From Deltaproteobacteria bacterium (GTDB taxonomy: Bacteria; Myxococcota_A; UBA9160; UBA6930), in assembly GCA_028817435.1 (NCBI GenBank), contig JAPPPQ010000023.1:246836-310835 (forward strand): 64,000 nt of DNA. Direction: 5' to 3'. This document shows positions 27,370 to 36,446 of this stretch, piece after piece (within the stretch, counting starts at the first letter, position 1; each line of letters opens with the position of its first letter). Under the pieces are notes generated by a model that made no database searches, was not told where the DNA came from, and saw nothing but the letters and a program-made list of their open reading frames with translations. The position numbers and the translations under genes are program-made.

Positions 27370-27972
27370 TCAAGCCCGGCGCAGGGCCGCTTCAACCAGT
27401 GGCAGCCGGTCGTTGCCGAAGAACATATCGCTTCCCGCCACAAACAGCGTGGGCGAGCCGAAGCCGCCGCGCTGCACCAGTTCATCGGTGTTGGCGCGCA
27501 GCCGCGCCTTGATTTCCGGCTCGGCAATGCGCGCGAGAAATGCGTCCGGCTGCTGCGACAGCCCGCGGGCGAGTTGCGCCAGCACCGCGTCCTGCGAAAT
27601 GTCCTCGCCGCGTTCCCAGTAGGCTTCGAAGCAGGCCCGCGACCACTGGGGCAGCGCGGATTCGTCTTGCATCACCAGCGCGCCGCGCATGGCCTTCACG
27701 CTGTTGACGGGGAAGACGCTGGGCCAGTGAATCTCGAGTCCGTAGAGCCGCGCCCAGTCCTGCAAATCCTTTGCGTGGTAGCGCTGCTTGAGCGGGTTCG
27801 GCTGCGCGCGCTGTTCATAGACGGTCTGGTTGACGGCGTTGAACACGCCGCCCACGAGGATGGGCTTCCAGATCAACTCGGCCCCGGCGTCCCGGGCCAG
27901 ATTCTCAATGCGGTGAAAGGCGAGGTAGGTCCAGGGGCTTCCCACATCGTAGAAGAATTCCAGCGTTGCCAT
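27370..27972 (-). CDS. 2-hydroxychromene-2-carboxylate isomerase-like DsbA-family protein
   Basis: A 200-residue thioredoxin/DsbA-fold protein of the kappa-class glutathione transferase group. It starts MATLEFFYDVGSPWTYLA, where serine replaces the thioredoxin cysteines as in HCCA isomerases. It continues with WKPILVGGVFNAVNQ and ends with the cis-proline loop GGFGSPTLFVAGSDMFFGNDRL. HCCA isomerase acts in naphthalene breakdown with glutathione, but many relatives serve other isomerisations. AAAGGAG lies upstream of the ATG. The gene follows the MocA-like gene by 31 bases, the gap including nine T at 27992-28000. Confidence 0.87.
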   Translation of the reverse strand: MATLEFFYDVGSPWTYLAFHRIENLARDAGAELIWKPILVGGVFNAVNQTVYEQRAQPNPLKQRYHAKDLQDWARLYGLEIHWPSVFPVNSVKAMRGALVMQDESALPQWSRACFEAYWERGEDISQDAVLAQLARGLSQQPDAFLARIAEPEIKARLRANTDELVQRGGFGSPTLFVAGSDMFFGNDRLPLVEAALRRA

Positions 27973-28003
27973 TGGCGTGCTCCTTTGTGTGTTTTTTTTT
28001 GAT

Positions 28004-28657
28004 TCAGCCCGCGCCTGCGCGCTGCCAGCGCTGTGCGGCGCGGCGCAAATCGGCGGGGGTGTCCACATCCAGCGCGCCTTCGGGAAAGGGAACGCGCGCC
28101 ACCTGCGCGCCGGGCGCTTCCAGCAGTGCGCGCGCGCCGCCGTCGCCGCGCAAACCGCGCAGCGCGGAGAAGTGCTGCGCGCCAAACAGGGCGGGAGGCC
28201 CCAGCGCGCCCGCATATTCGCAGGCGGCCAGGCTGCGCCCCGCCGCAAAGTGCGCGGCGAGCCGCTGCAGCAGGGCCGTTGTTACGGCGGGCTGATCGCA
28301 GAGCAGCAGCAGCAGCGCGCGGGGCGGCGCTGCGGCGCAGGCCGCTTCGACTCCGCAGCGGATGGAAGAGGCCATGCCCCGCGTCCAATCCGGATTGCGG
28401 GCGATTCGCGCGCCGCTTCCCGCAAGGGCGGCGGCGACGGCATCCGCCCCGGCGCCCGCCACAACCCATACTGCATCGGCCACACCGGCGGCGGCGTCCA
28501 CGGCGCGGCGCACCAGCGCGCGCCCGCCGATTTCGAGAAGCTGCTTCGGCTGCCCCATGCGCCGCGCGCCCCCCGCAGCCAGCACAATGGCCGCAATGCC
28601 CTGCATTCCCCGCCCGCCACGCTGCGCCGCGCCGCTCATATCGCTACTTCGCGTCAT
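28004..28657 (-). CDS. MocA-like nucleotidyltransferase (molybdenum cofactor cytidylyltransferase family)
   Basis: The 217-residue protein carries the NTP-transferase signature IVLAAGGARRMGQPKQLLEIGG (about 25-46), the metal-binding LLLCDQPAVT and the C-terminal ALDVDTPADLRRA. Such enzymes attach CMP to the molybdenum cofactor for xanthine-dehydrogenase-type enzymes. The ATG at 28657 overlaps the xdhC stop (ATGA), so translation is coupled; a second ATG at 28639 is also possible. The partnership with XdhC supports maturation of a molybdenum hydroxylase, although no such enzyme is encoded in this window. Confidence 0.86.
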   Translation of the reverse strand: MTRSSDMSGAAQRGGRGMQGIAAIVLAAGGARRMGQPKQLLEIGGRALVRRAVDAAAGVADAVWVVAGAGADAVAAALAGSGARIARNPDWTRGMASSIRCGVEAACAAAPPRALLLLLCDQPAVTTALLQRLAAHFAAGRSLAACEYAGALGPPALFGAQHFSALRGLRGDGGARALLEAPGAQVARVPFPEGALDVDTPADLRRAAQRWQRAGAG

Positions 28658-29808
28658 GCCGCTGCATCGTGGATGGGGCCGCTGCGCTCGCGCAGCCAGC
28701 CGCCGCTGCGGCTCGCCGCCACCGCCTGCACCTCGGCGGCGATGGCGAGCGCAATCTGCTCGGGCGAGTCTGCGCCAATGTCGAGTCCCGCCGGGGCGAA
28801 GAGCCGCGCCTGCGGCGCGTCGCCGAGTTCGGCGTGCAGTTCCCCGGCGCGCAGCTCTGCCAGCAATTGTTCGGTGCGCTGCTTCGGACCCAGCGCGGCG
28901 ATGTAAGGAGCCTCTGAGCGCAGCAAATCGCGCAGCAGCGTGCGGTCGCTGGGATAGTGATGCGTCATCACCACGCAATGGGTTTCGGCGCAGACCCGCG
29001 CGGCGCGGACCGCCCGTGCCGCCTCGCAGTGCAACACCTCTGCGCCGGGAAAGCGCTCGGGCTTTGCAAAAGCCGCGCGGTGATCCACCACCAGCGCATC
29101 CCAGCCGAGCTCCCGGGCAATGCGCAGCAGCGGCGCTGCATCCGGCCCCGCGCCGAAAACGGCGAGGCGCAAAGGCGGGCGCGCGATTTCAATCCACACC
29201 GCATCGCTCTCAATTTCTCCCGCGCGGGGCACCGCGCCGGGCGCGCCGCCGCCGCGCGCAATGGCATCGCGCCCGCCGTCATTGCGCGAAACGCCCCCGC
29301 GCCCTTCGGCGAGCGCGCGCGCCAGCGCTGCATCCTGCCCGGCCAGCTTGCCCTGCAAGGCGCCGCCCGCTTCGAGCGCGCGCCGCGCGCCGAGCTGCGG
29401 CCCGCCCAGCGCGGTGGCAATGGCGCCGCCGCAGCGCCGCGCGGTCCAGTCGGCCAGCCAGCCGAGCGGGCCGGGGCGCTCCGCCGAGACCCGCTCCAAC
29501 CACACATCCACCGCGCCGGCGCAGCCCAGCCCGAGCCCCCAAATCTCATCGCCGGCATCCGAAGAATCGTAGTGCAACAGCCGGGGCCGCCCGCTTTCGC
29601 CCACATCCCGCGCGTGCTCCAGCAGATCGCCTTCCAAACAGCCGCCGCTGATCAGGCCGAGGCTCTCCCCCCCCGGCAGCACCAGCATGCGCGCCCCCGG
29701 CCTGCGGTAGGTGGAGCCGCCGACGCGCACCACGCTCGCCAGCACCCCCGCCTCCCCCGCATCGCAGAGCCCGGCGAAGGCAGCGAGTATCTCGCGCAAC
29801 TCCCGCAC
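28654..29808 (-). CDS. XdhC/CoxI-family molybdoenzyme maturation protein
   Basis: A 384-residue protein of the XdhC family, which binds and sulfurates the molybdenum cofactor before insertion. The N-terminal domain has LASVVRVGGSTYRRPGARMLV and GLISGGCLEGDLLEHA with a conserved cysteine. The C-terminal Rossmann-like domain has LAVFGAGPDAAPLLRIA, VVMTHHYPSDRTLL and FAPAGLDIGADSPEQIALAIAAE. Residues about 140-200 form an arginine/glycine-rich, poorly conserved linker. The GTG start at 29808 lies just downstream of the TonB receptor gene on the same strand, with a 34-base gap. Function in the MocA-XdhC pair is clear; the client enzyme must lie elsewhere. Confidence 0.88.
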   Translation of the reverse strand: MRELREILAAFAGLCDAGEAGVLASVVRVGGSTYRRPGARMLVLPGGESLGLISGGCLEGDLLEHARDVGESGRPRLLHYDSSDAGDEIWGLGLGCAGAVDVWLERVSAERPGPLGWLADWTARRCGGAIATALGGPQLGARRALEAGGALQGKLAGQDAALARALAEGRGGVSRNDGGRDAIARGGGAPGAVPRAGEIESDAVWIEIARPPLRLAVFGAGPDAAPLLRIARELGWDALVVDHRAAFAKPERFPGAEVLHCEAARAVRAARVCAETHCVVMTHHYPSDRTLLRDLLRSEAPYIAALGPKQRTEQLLAELRAGELHAELGDAPQARLFAPAGLDIGADSPEQIALAIAAEVQAVAASRSGGWLRERSGPIHDAAA

Positions 29809-29842
29809 CGCGCCAGCATAGCCCGCCCCCGCCGCCGCGCCC

Positions 29843-32320
29843 TCAGAAGCGGTAGCCCAGCTCGATGCCGTAGGTGCGCCTGGCGGCGGGGTGGATGAAG
29901 GAGCCGCCGAACTCGGGGGCCGGAATCACCTCTTCCAGGTATTCCTCGTTGAAGAGATTCCTGCCGAAAGCGTGGACGGACCAGTGGTCCATCTGGATTC
30001 CCAGCCGCATATCCACTGTGTTGTAGCTGTCGCGCTCGGTCTTCGAGTAGTCAGCCCCGCCAAAGTTGGAGACGGCTTCGTCGTCCTGCACGGTGTGGAA
30101 CCAGGTCGGGCCGATATACTGCCAATCCACGCGCCAGGAGAATTCCCCGCCGCCAATGGCGGGAAAGCTCTGGGGGATTCCGGTGGCGTATTCGAATCCC
30201 AGGTTGAGGGTGTAATCCGGCGTATAGGGAGATTCGTTTCCTTCGGTGCCCGGGCGGGAGGCGTTTCTGTCAATCTCGCTGTCCGTGATGTTGAAGCTCG
30301 TGTAGGCGGTGAAGCTTTCGGTGAAGTGGGCGCGCAGAGCCAGTTCGGCGCCCTGTATGGAGACCTCGTCAATGTTGCTCACCACGCGGAGCAGGCCGAA
30401 GCTGCCGACGAAGAATTCGAAGAACTGCATATCGTCCACACTGGTTTGATACAGGGCCGCCTCCATGGAGAGCCGCCGGTTGAAGAAGCTCGATTTGAAT
30501 CCGACTTCAATGGCGCTTGAGGTCTCCGCCTCGAAGCGATCCAGGACCTGCACATTGGCGCCCATGGGCCGGAATTGAGCCACGGTTGCGGCGCTTCCCT
30601 GGTTGTTGAAGCCTCCGCTCTTGAAGCCGATGCCCCAGCTTGCAAAAAGAGTCGTCTCATCGGACAGATCCCATGTGAGGCTCAGCTTGGGCTGCAACTC
30701 GTCGAAGGTCTCCTCCTGATCCGGAATCATGCTCCGAAATCGGAGAGCGGGGTTGATCGGCTGAATGTAGAGAGTCTGGGCATTCACCGGGACGAGATTC
30801 GAGACTTTTCGCTCCTCCCGGTCGTAGCGAAGAGCCAGGGACGCCTCGATGTTTTCACCCAGGTCGTAGGAGAGCTGTCCGAAAGCCGCCCAGACCTGCG
30901 TTTCGAACTCGTCGTGCACGAGTTGCTCGGTGGGGCTGCGCCCGCCCTGCGGGTTGAAGAGGCTGAGATCAATGCCCATGTCGCGGTCCACGCCCGTGGA
31001 GACTCCGACCTCCCGGTCGAGATCGAGGAAATAGAAGCCGACGAGCCAGCGCAGCGACTGGTCAGCGGGGGAGGCCAGCCGGGTTTCGAAGCTCAGATCC
31101 TCCTGGTTCCGCACCTGATACTGGTAGCCGTCGCAGGTGGTGGGCGAATAGGGGCCGAAGACCGAGGGGGGGAAGGTCGGCATTGCCCCGAGGAATTGCG
31201 GCGCGGGCAGAGTCACCCCCCCGGCATTGAGAGAGGCGGTGCTCGATATGCAGGTGGGCTCTGTGGCAAACAGCGAGAAGGAGGCGCTTGTGCCATCGGC
31301 GAGGAAATTCTGCTCGATGTCGCTGTAGAGAAGCCAGCCGGTCCACTCCGCCCAGCCCAGCTCCATGTCGAATTTGAGGGAGAACTCGAGCGCCTCTTGA
31401 TCGTTTTGCGGGTCAATGTTGGACTGAAACACGAATTGGTGATCGTTCACATCCTCGAAAAATTTTGGATTGACTCCGGTCAATCCCGGAACGGCGAACA
31501 CCGCGTTGAAAGTAATTGCCGCTGCATCCACTTCGCCGTAGCGCAGCTTCGCATCCACATGGAGGCGCTCGCTGGGCTCCCAGAGCAGGCGCGCATTCAG
31601 GTTGTAGTTCTCGAAGTCGTCGACATTGTCCCGGTCCAGGAAGCTGTTGTGAAAGAAACCGTCGGTGCTTCGCCAGTCGGCGCTGAGGCGGAAGTAGAGC
31701 GAATCCCGCACGAGCGGCCCGGAGAGGCTGGCTGCTGCATATTGGCTGTTGTGGTTTCCGGTGCTGGCTCGCAGCGTGGTTTCCCACTCGTTTGTGGGGC
31801 GCTTTGTGGTGATGATGATGGCGCCGGCAGCGGCGTTGCGGCCATAGAGCGCGCCCTGCGGGCCCTTCAGAATTTCGATCTGCGCAAGGTCGAGCAGATC
31901 CCTGTTGAAGGCCGATGGGTTGCTCAGCAAAATGCCGTCGGAGATGAAGGCGAAGCTGTTCTCGGCGTCCCGCGAGCCGTTGATGCCGCGGATATTCACC
32001 TGGGTGTCGCCGGCCTCCGCGGCGTCCACCAGGCTGACGCCGGGCGTGAGCCCGATGAAATCCTCAGGCCGTTGCACACCGGCTCGCTGGAGCGTCTCTG
32101 TCTGGAAGACGGTGACGCTGGCCGGGACATCCTGCAGGCGCTCCTCGCGCAATCGCGCGTGCACCACGATCTCCTCAATGGCCAGATCCGGTCCGCCATC
32201 GTTTCCCCCGGGGGGGGGGGGGGCGGTTTCCTGCGCCGCAACGGGCAGGGCAAGGGCCAGCGCGGTGATGAGAGCCCCAGCGGGGCGGACGAGACCTCGG
32301 AGCGTTTGGAGATTCGCCAT
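29843..32320 (-). CDS. TonB-dependent outer-membrane receptor with 5' poly-C tract
   Basis: An 825-residue receptor. The signal peptide is residues 1-29 (ALITALALALPVAA). A TonB-box-like region EEIVVHAR and plug domain follow (about 47-165: RPEDFIGLTPGVSLVDAAEAG, GPQGALYGRNAAAGAIIITTKRP), then a barrel ending RRTYGIELGYRF with terminal phenylalanine. It imports a ligand across the outer membrane using TonB energy. Codons 33-37 are written with 14 consecutive C (coding strand), giving Ala-Pro4; gain or loss of one C would shift the frame just after the signal peptide. AAAGGAGG precedes the ATG. Upstream lies a GTATACAA operator shared with the CoA-transferase promoter, suggesting its ligand is the substrate of the neighbouring hydantoinase-type pathway. 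Confidence 0.95.
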   Translation of the reverse strand: MANLQTLRGLVRPAGALITALALALPVAAQETAPPPPGGNDGGPDLAIEEIVVHARLREERLQDVPASVTVFQTETLQRAGVQRPEDFIGLTPGVSLVDAAEAGDTQVNIRGINGSRDAENSFAFISDGILLSNPSAFNRDLLDLAQIEILKGPQGALYGRNAAAGAIIITTKRPTNEWETTLRASTGNHNSQYAAASLSGPLVRDSLYFRLSADWRSTDGFFHNSFLDRDNVDDFENYNLNARLLWEPSERLHVDAKLRYGEVDAAAITFNAVFAVPGLTGVNPKFFEDVNDHQFVFQSNIDPQNDQEALEFSLKFDMELGWAEWTGWLLYSDIEQNFLADGTSASFSLFATEPTCISSTASLNAGGVTLPAPQFLGAMPTFPPSVFGPYSPTTCDGYQYQVRNQEDLSFETRLASPADQSLRWLVGFYFLDLDREVGVSTGVDRDMGIDLSLFNPQGGRSPTEQLVHDEFETQVWAAFGQLSYDLGENIEASLALRYDREERKVSNLVPVNAQTLYIQPINPALRFRSMIPDQEETFDELQPKLSLTWDLSDETTLFASWGIGFKSGGFNNQGSAATVAQFRPMGANVQVLDRFEAETSSAIEVGFKSSFFNRRLSMEAALYQTSVDDMQFFEFFVGSFGLLRVVSNIDEVSIQGAELALRAHFTESFTAYTSFNITDSEIDRNASRPGTEGNESPYTPDYTLNLGFEYATGIPQSFPAIGGGEFSWRVDWQYIGPTWFHTVQDDEAVSNFGGADYSKTERDSYNTVDMRLGIQMDHWSVHAFGRNLFNEEYLEEVIPAPEFGGSFIHPAARRTYGIELGYRF
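32210..32223 (-). repeat. Homopolymer C14 tract (coding strand) inside the TonB receptor gene
   Basis: Fourteen G on the plus strand, i.e. fourteen C in the receptor's coding strand, cover codons 33 to 37 right after the signal peptide and are followed by five G. The present length keeps the receptor in frame. Long mononucleotide runs near a 5' coding end are classic sites of slipped-strand mispairing. Confidence 0.9.
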
Positions 32321-32347
32321 GGGTGGCCTCCTTTCGAGTTTCCGATA

Positions 32348-32380
32348 ATGTATACAATCTCATTTCCATAGAAAAGTCAA
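32348..32380 (-). promoter_or_regulatory. Promoter with GTATAC operator for the TonB receptor
   Basis: On the minus strand TTGACT (32380-32375) is followed after about 17 bases by a TTGTATACAT element (32358-32348) overlapping the expected -10 region. The core palindrome GTATAC with flanking A/T fits the TnGTnnnACnA-type sites of GntR/FCD regulators. The surrounding 32370-32415 is strikingly AT-rich in a GC-rich genome. Promoter and operator calls are by eye. Confidence 0.55.
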
Positions 32381-32471
32381 TAATTAAATTTATCAATATT
32401 TTCAATAATTTACGGAGAAACTTCATCCCGGAAATTCGAAAATTGTATCCATTTCCGCAAAAATGGAGCAA

Positions 32472-34346
32472 TCAGCCGGTTGCCGGCCCCCCGCCGAAGC
32501 TCGGCGGCGCGGGCGGCGTGAGACCGGTTTCCTCCCGGCAACGCGCGACCAGCTCGGCGATTTCGCCCCCGCGATTGAAGAGGCCGCCCCCGTCCTGCCT
32601 GCGGGCCATCTTCTTGCGGAGCTTCTGCGTGGCCTCGGCCTTGACCTGGTTGTTCGAATCGAGCGCGACGCCGTAGCGCTTCGCCCCCTCGCGCGATACC
32701 AGCCCCCGCTCCACATCGCGGCGCACGCTCTCGGGATCGCGCTTCAGGGGGTCGCCCCAGCCGCCGCCGCCCCAGGTGTTGAAGTAGAGAAGGTCGCCCT
32801 TGCGCACCACCACCCGGTCGCACTTCGAGGGCAGCACCTCGCTCGTTCCGTCGCTGCGCTGCAAGAGCTTGGTGCTTCGCGCGCCGGGGAGTCCCCCGTT
32901 CACGCCCCACGGATAGGTGAGCCAGCGGTCGTCGTGGATGGAAATCTCGCCATCCGCGAGGAAGCGGTATCCCTGGCGCAGCGCGTTGCCGCCCCGATGG
33001 TTTCCGGCGCCGCCGCTGTCGGGAATGGTCTCATAGACCTCAATGCGCAGCGGGAAGTAGCTCTCGAGAAACTCGTTGGGGACATTGGTGAAACTCGGCC
33101 ACAGAGAGTGCCCGTCCGGGCCGTCGCCCGAGGGCTTTCCCGGAACGCCGCCGAAGCTGATCTGGTAGAGCTGAAACCACTCGCCGTTGTCGTCATACCC
33201 GGAATACATGAAGTGCGGGCTGTCCGAGAAGCCCGCGGCGCAGAGCATCTCCGGATTGCCCATGCCGATCAGCCCGCCGATCACATCGAAGATTCGCCCC
33301 AGGGCATGCGTTCGGCAGGAGAGGGCGGCCGGCTTGCGCGGCTTCAGCAGGCTGCCCTCCGGGATCCGCACATCCATCAACTCGTAGAAGCCGTCGTTGA
33401 AGAGAATCTGCGGATCGAAGACCATGATCATGAACACCCCGCAGAACATCTTGAACATTTCCTCGTTGAGCAGGAAATTGATGGAGCCGACCGACTGCGG
33501 ATCGGTTCCGTCGAAATCGAAAATGACCCTGTCGCCCTCTCTCCACATACTGCAGCGAATCTTGTAGGGCCCCATGCCCATCCCGTCGTCGCAAATGTAG
33601 TCCTCGAAAGTCTGCGGCTGCTCCGGGATCGTTTTGCGGATCAATTCCTGCATGGCGCGGCGGTTTCGCTCCAGCAGTTCTTCCAGCGCCGAGTTGTAGG
33701 TGTCGGGGCCGAAGCGCCCGATGATCTCCAGCACGCGGCGCTCGGCGGTTCGGCAGGCGGCCACAATGGCGTTGAGGTCGCTACGGTTCCAGTGGGGCAG
33801 GCGACAGTTGTGCAGAATCAGTTCGAGAAGGTCCTCCTGCAACTCGCCGCGCCGGTAGATTTTGACCGGCGGAATCACAATGCCCTCTTCGTGAATCTGC
33901 CTGGCATCGGTGGGCAGGCTGCCGGGCACCTTGCCTCCCACATCGGTCATGTGGCCGAACATTGCGCCGTAGCTGGCAAGCCGCCCCTCGAAGTAAATGG
34001 GAAGCAGCACGAGCCAGTCGTTTGCGTGGCTGATGGCCCCTTGGCAGCTATAGGGATCGGATGTGAGAAAGATATCGCCCTCTTCGACATCCCCATTGTA
34101 GGCGCTCATGAAGCCGTGAATGAACGAGCCGAATTGGCCGACCACCATCTTCCCATCGGCATTGGCAATCATCGGGAACTCGTCGTGCTGCTCGCGGATT
34201 CCGGGCGACATGGCCGTGCGGAACAGCACGGCGTCCATCTCAAAGCGCGCGTTCCGAAGCGCATTCTCAATGATATCGAGGGTGATCGGATCCACTTCGA
34301 CATTCTCGAAAGGGGCCTGATTCCTCTGGACGATCCGGGCGGGCAT
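32472..34346 (-). CDS. hyuB: Hydantoinase B/oxoprolinase-type subunit (HyuB)
   Basis: A 624-residue member of the HyuB family, the catalytic partner of HyuA in ATP-dependent hydantoinases, oxoprolinases, and acetone/acetophenone carboxylases. Family hallmarks: DPITLDIIENALRNARFEMDAVLFRTAMSP at the N-terminus, QFGSFIHGF, FLTSDPYSCQGAISHANDWLVLLPIYF, FDFDGTDPQSVGSINF and GGAGNHRGGNALRQGYRF, ending in a lysine-rich tail. The ATG at 34346 has AAGGAG upstream. It follows HyuA by 19 bases in the same direction and precedes the TonB receptor. The substrate, a cyclic amide or a ketone, cannot be told from the sequence. Confidence 0.92.
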   Translation of the reverse strand: MPARIVQRNQAPFENVEVDPITLDIIENALRNARFEMDAVLFRTAMSPGIREQHDEFPMIANADGKMVVGQFGSFIHGFMSAYNGDVEEGDIFLTSDPYSCQGAISHANDWLVLLPIYFEGRLASYGAMFGHMTDVGGKVPGSLPTDARQIHEEGIVIPPVKIYRRGELQEDLLELILHNCRLPHWNRSDLNAIVAACRTAERRVLEIIGRFGPDTYNSALEELLERNRRAMQELIRKTIPEQPQTFEDYICDDGMGMGPYKIRCSMWREGDRVIFDFDGTDPQSVGSINFLLNEEMFKMFCGVFMIMVFDPQILFNDGFYELMDVRIPEGSLLKPRKPAALSCRTHALGRIFDVIGGLIGMGNPEMLCAAGFSDSPHFMYSGYDDNGEWFQLYQISFGGVPGKPSGDGPDGHSLWPSFTNVPNEFLESYFPLRIEVYETIPDSGGAGNHRGGNALRQGYRFLADGEISIHDDRWLTYPWGVNGGLPGARSTKLLQRSDGTSEVLPSKCDRVVVRKGDLLYFNTWGGGGWGDPLKRDPESVRRDVERGLVSREGAKRYGVALDSNNQVKAEATQKLRKKMARRQDGGGLFNRGGEIAELVARCREETGLTPPAPPSFGGGPATG

Positions 34347-34365
34347 GCTCTTTTCTCCTTCCGGG

Positions 34366-36417
34366 CTACGCCGGGTTGATGAGGATGTTCCCGAAGGCGT
34401 CAATCTCGCCCTTGTGGCCGGGCAGGATCAGCGTGGTGGAGTCCATTTCCAGCACGATGGCGGGTCCGGGGATGCGGTTGCCGGCGCGGAGCTTCGCCCG
34501 GTCGTAGATCAGGGCCTCGTGCTCCCTGTTTTCGCAAAAGAGAGACTGCGGCCGCAACACGGCTTCCGCTGCATCTGCGCCGCCTTCTGCAATGGAGGGA
34601 GCAAAGAAAGAAGAGGGCCTGCTCTCCGCAACGGCGCGGAGATTCACAAACTCCTTGTCGGCGTCGAGGGCGAAGGTGAACAGCTGGCGGTGAAGCTCGT
34701 CGAAGCGCCGGCCGACTCCCTCCAATCCGCCTTCGGCCAATTCTCCCGGCTCGACATCGAGCGTGAGCAGCAATCCCTGGCCGCGATAGCGAAGATCCAT
34801 CTGAAAGCTCGGCACCTGCTCGCCGCGAGGCACGCCTTCGGCGTCGAGCGCCTGCGCCGCTCCAGCGGTGAGTTCCTCAAAAACATTCGCCACCTCGTCC
34901 CGCGAGGTCTCGGAGAAGCGCCGGATGAAGCTCCTCGACACCTCGTTGCGCAGCCGCGTCGTGGCGTCTCCGTAGGCGCACAGCACCCCCGGTCCCGGCG
35001 GCACGATGACAGGCCAGGCGTGAACCAGACGCCCGAGCGCATTGGCGTGAAGCGGCCCTGCGCCGCCGAAGGCCACCAGGGCAAAGTCCCTCGGGTCGTA
35101 GCCCTGCTCCACCGAAACCAGCCGCAGCGCGCCGCACATATTCTCGTTCACGATTTCGATGATGCCCTCTGCGGCGCGCATGAGGGGCAGCCCGAGGGCG
35201 TCCGCCACCGTCTGCACCGCCCGCTCTGCCGCCGCGCGGTCCAGTTGCATATCGCCGCCGAGCCGGGCCAGTTCGGGGAGGTTGCCGAGCACCACATGGG
35301 CGTCGGTGACCGTGGGCGCTTCGCCGCCGCGGTTGTAGGCCGCGGGCCCGGGATCGGCGCCGGCGCTTTCCGGCCCCACGCGCAGCGCCCGGGTCAACTC
35401 CGGCACATGGGCGATGGACCCGCCCCCTGCACCCGCGGTTCGCACATCCACAGAAGAAGCGCGGACGGTCAAATCGCCGACGGTCGTCTCCCGGCGGAGC
35501 TGCGCCCGGGCGTCCTTCACCAGGCACACATCCGTCGAGGTGCCGCCCATGTCGAAAGTCAGCAGGTCTTCGAAGCCGGCCTGTTTGGCGCCCCATATTG
35601 CGCCCGCCACGCCGCCTGCCGGCCCGCTCATCAGCAGATTGACGGGATAGCGGGCCGCCGTTTCCGCCGATGCAAGGCCGCCGTCCGAACGCAGAATGTG
35701 AAGCGTCACGCCGCGGGTCTGTTGCGAAAGCTCGGCTTGCAGGTTTCCCAGGTAGCGCTCCACAACCGGGCGCACATAGGAATTGGCGACCGTGGTCAGC
35801 GTCCGCTCATACTCCTGCATCTCGGGAAGCACTTCGGAGGAGAGCGAGATCGGCACATTCGGCAATTCCTCGGCAGCCAGTTCCCGGATGCGCTGCTCGT
35901 GGCTGCCGTTGGCATAGGCGTTCACCAGCGAGACCGTCAGCGCTTCCACGCCGGAATCCGAGAGCCCGCGCAGGGCGTCCCGCAGGCGCGCTTCGTCCAG
36001 GGGCGCCACGATGGAACCGTCTCCGCCCACCCGCTCATCCGCCTCCACGGTGAGCTCGAGCGGCGCGAGCGGCTCGCTCTTGTTGTAGATAACCCAGCCG
36101 CCCAGCCCGCCGGGGACGAAAGAGCGCGCGATCTGCAGCACCTGCCGGTAGCCCCGGGTGGTGACGAGGCCGACGCGCGCGCCGCTCCGCGTGAGAACGG
36201 CGTTCGTCGCCACCGTGGTGCCGTGCATGACATGGTGGATCTGCCCGGGCTCCACATTCGCCAGCTCGCACACCCGGCGCACGCCCTGCAAAACGCCGAG
36301 CGACGGATCGCTGGGCGTGGAGGGGACCTTGGCGCTCCAGTGATTCCCGCTCTGCTCGTCAATCAGAAGCAGGTCCGTAAAGGTTCCGCCGACATCCACT
36401 CCCAGCCGAAAGCTCAT
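34366..36417 (-). CDS. hyuA: Hydantoinase A/oxoprolinase-type ATP-binding subunit (HyuA)
   Basis: A 683-residue ASKHA-fold ATPase subunit. It begins MSFRLGVDVGGTFTDLLLID (phosphate-1 motif) and contains HGTTVATNAVLTRSGARVGLVTTRGYRQVLQI, SGPAGGVAGAIWGAKQAG, TFDMGGTSTDVCLVKD (adenosine/phosphate region) and GAGGGSIAHV. HyuA activates the substrate with ATP for ring opening or carboxylation by HyuB. GAGGGA lies ahead of the ATG at 36417. It lies between the HMG-CoA lyase-type gene (29 bases upstream) and hyuB, so the three are likely one transcript driven from the divergent region at 37.4 kb. Confidence 0.93.
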   Translation of the reverse strand: MSFRLGVDVGGTFTDLLLIDEQSGNHWSAKVPSTPSDPSLGVLQGVRRVCELANVEPGQIHHVMHGTTVATNAVLTRSGARVGLVTTRGYRQVLQIARSFVPGGLGGWVIYNKSEPLAPLELTVEADERVGGDGSIVAPLDEARLRDALRGLSDSGVEALTVSLVNAYANGSHEQRIRELAAEELPNVPISLSSEVLPEMQEYERTLTTVANSYVRPVVERYLGNLQAELSQQTRGVTLHILRSDGGLASAETAARYPVNLLMSGPAGGVAGAIWGAKQAGFEDLLTFDMGGTSTDVCLVKDARAQLRRETTVGDLTVRASSVDVRTAGAGGGSIAHVPELTRALRVGPESAGADPGPAAYNRGGEAPTVTDAHVVLGNLPELARLGGDMQLDRAAAERAVQTVADALGLPLMRAAEGIIEIVNENMCGALRLVSVEQGYDPRDFALVAFGGAGPLHANALGRLVHAWPVIVPPGPGVLCAYGDATTRLRNEVSRSFIRRFSETSRDEVANVFEELTAGAAQALDAEGVPRGEQVPSFQMDLRYRGQGLLLTLDVEPGELAEGGLEGVGRRFDELHRQLFTFALDADKEFVNLRAVAESRPSSFFAPSIAEGGADAAEAVLRPQSLFCENREHEALIYDRAKLRAGNRIPGPAIVLEMDSTTLILPGHKGEIDAFGNILINPA

Positions 36418-36446
36418 ATGGCGTTCCCTCGTCTCTCGGTCCGCTC

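Noticed and set aside
27992-28000. Run of nine T between the MocA-like and isomerase genes as a phase-variable promoter spacer
   Set aside because: No promoter elements at suitable spacing flank it and the genes appear to be one transcript; length is marginal.
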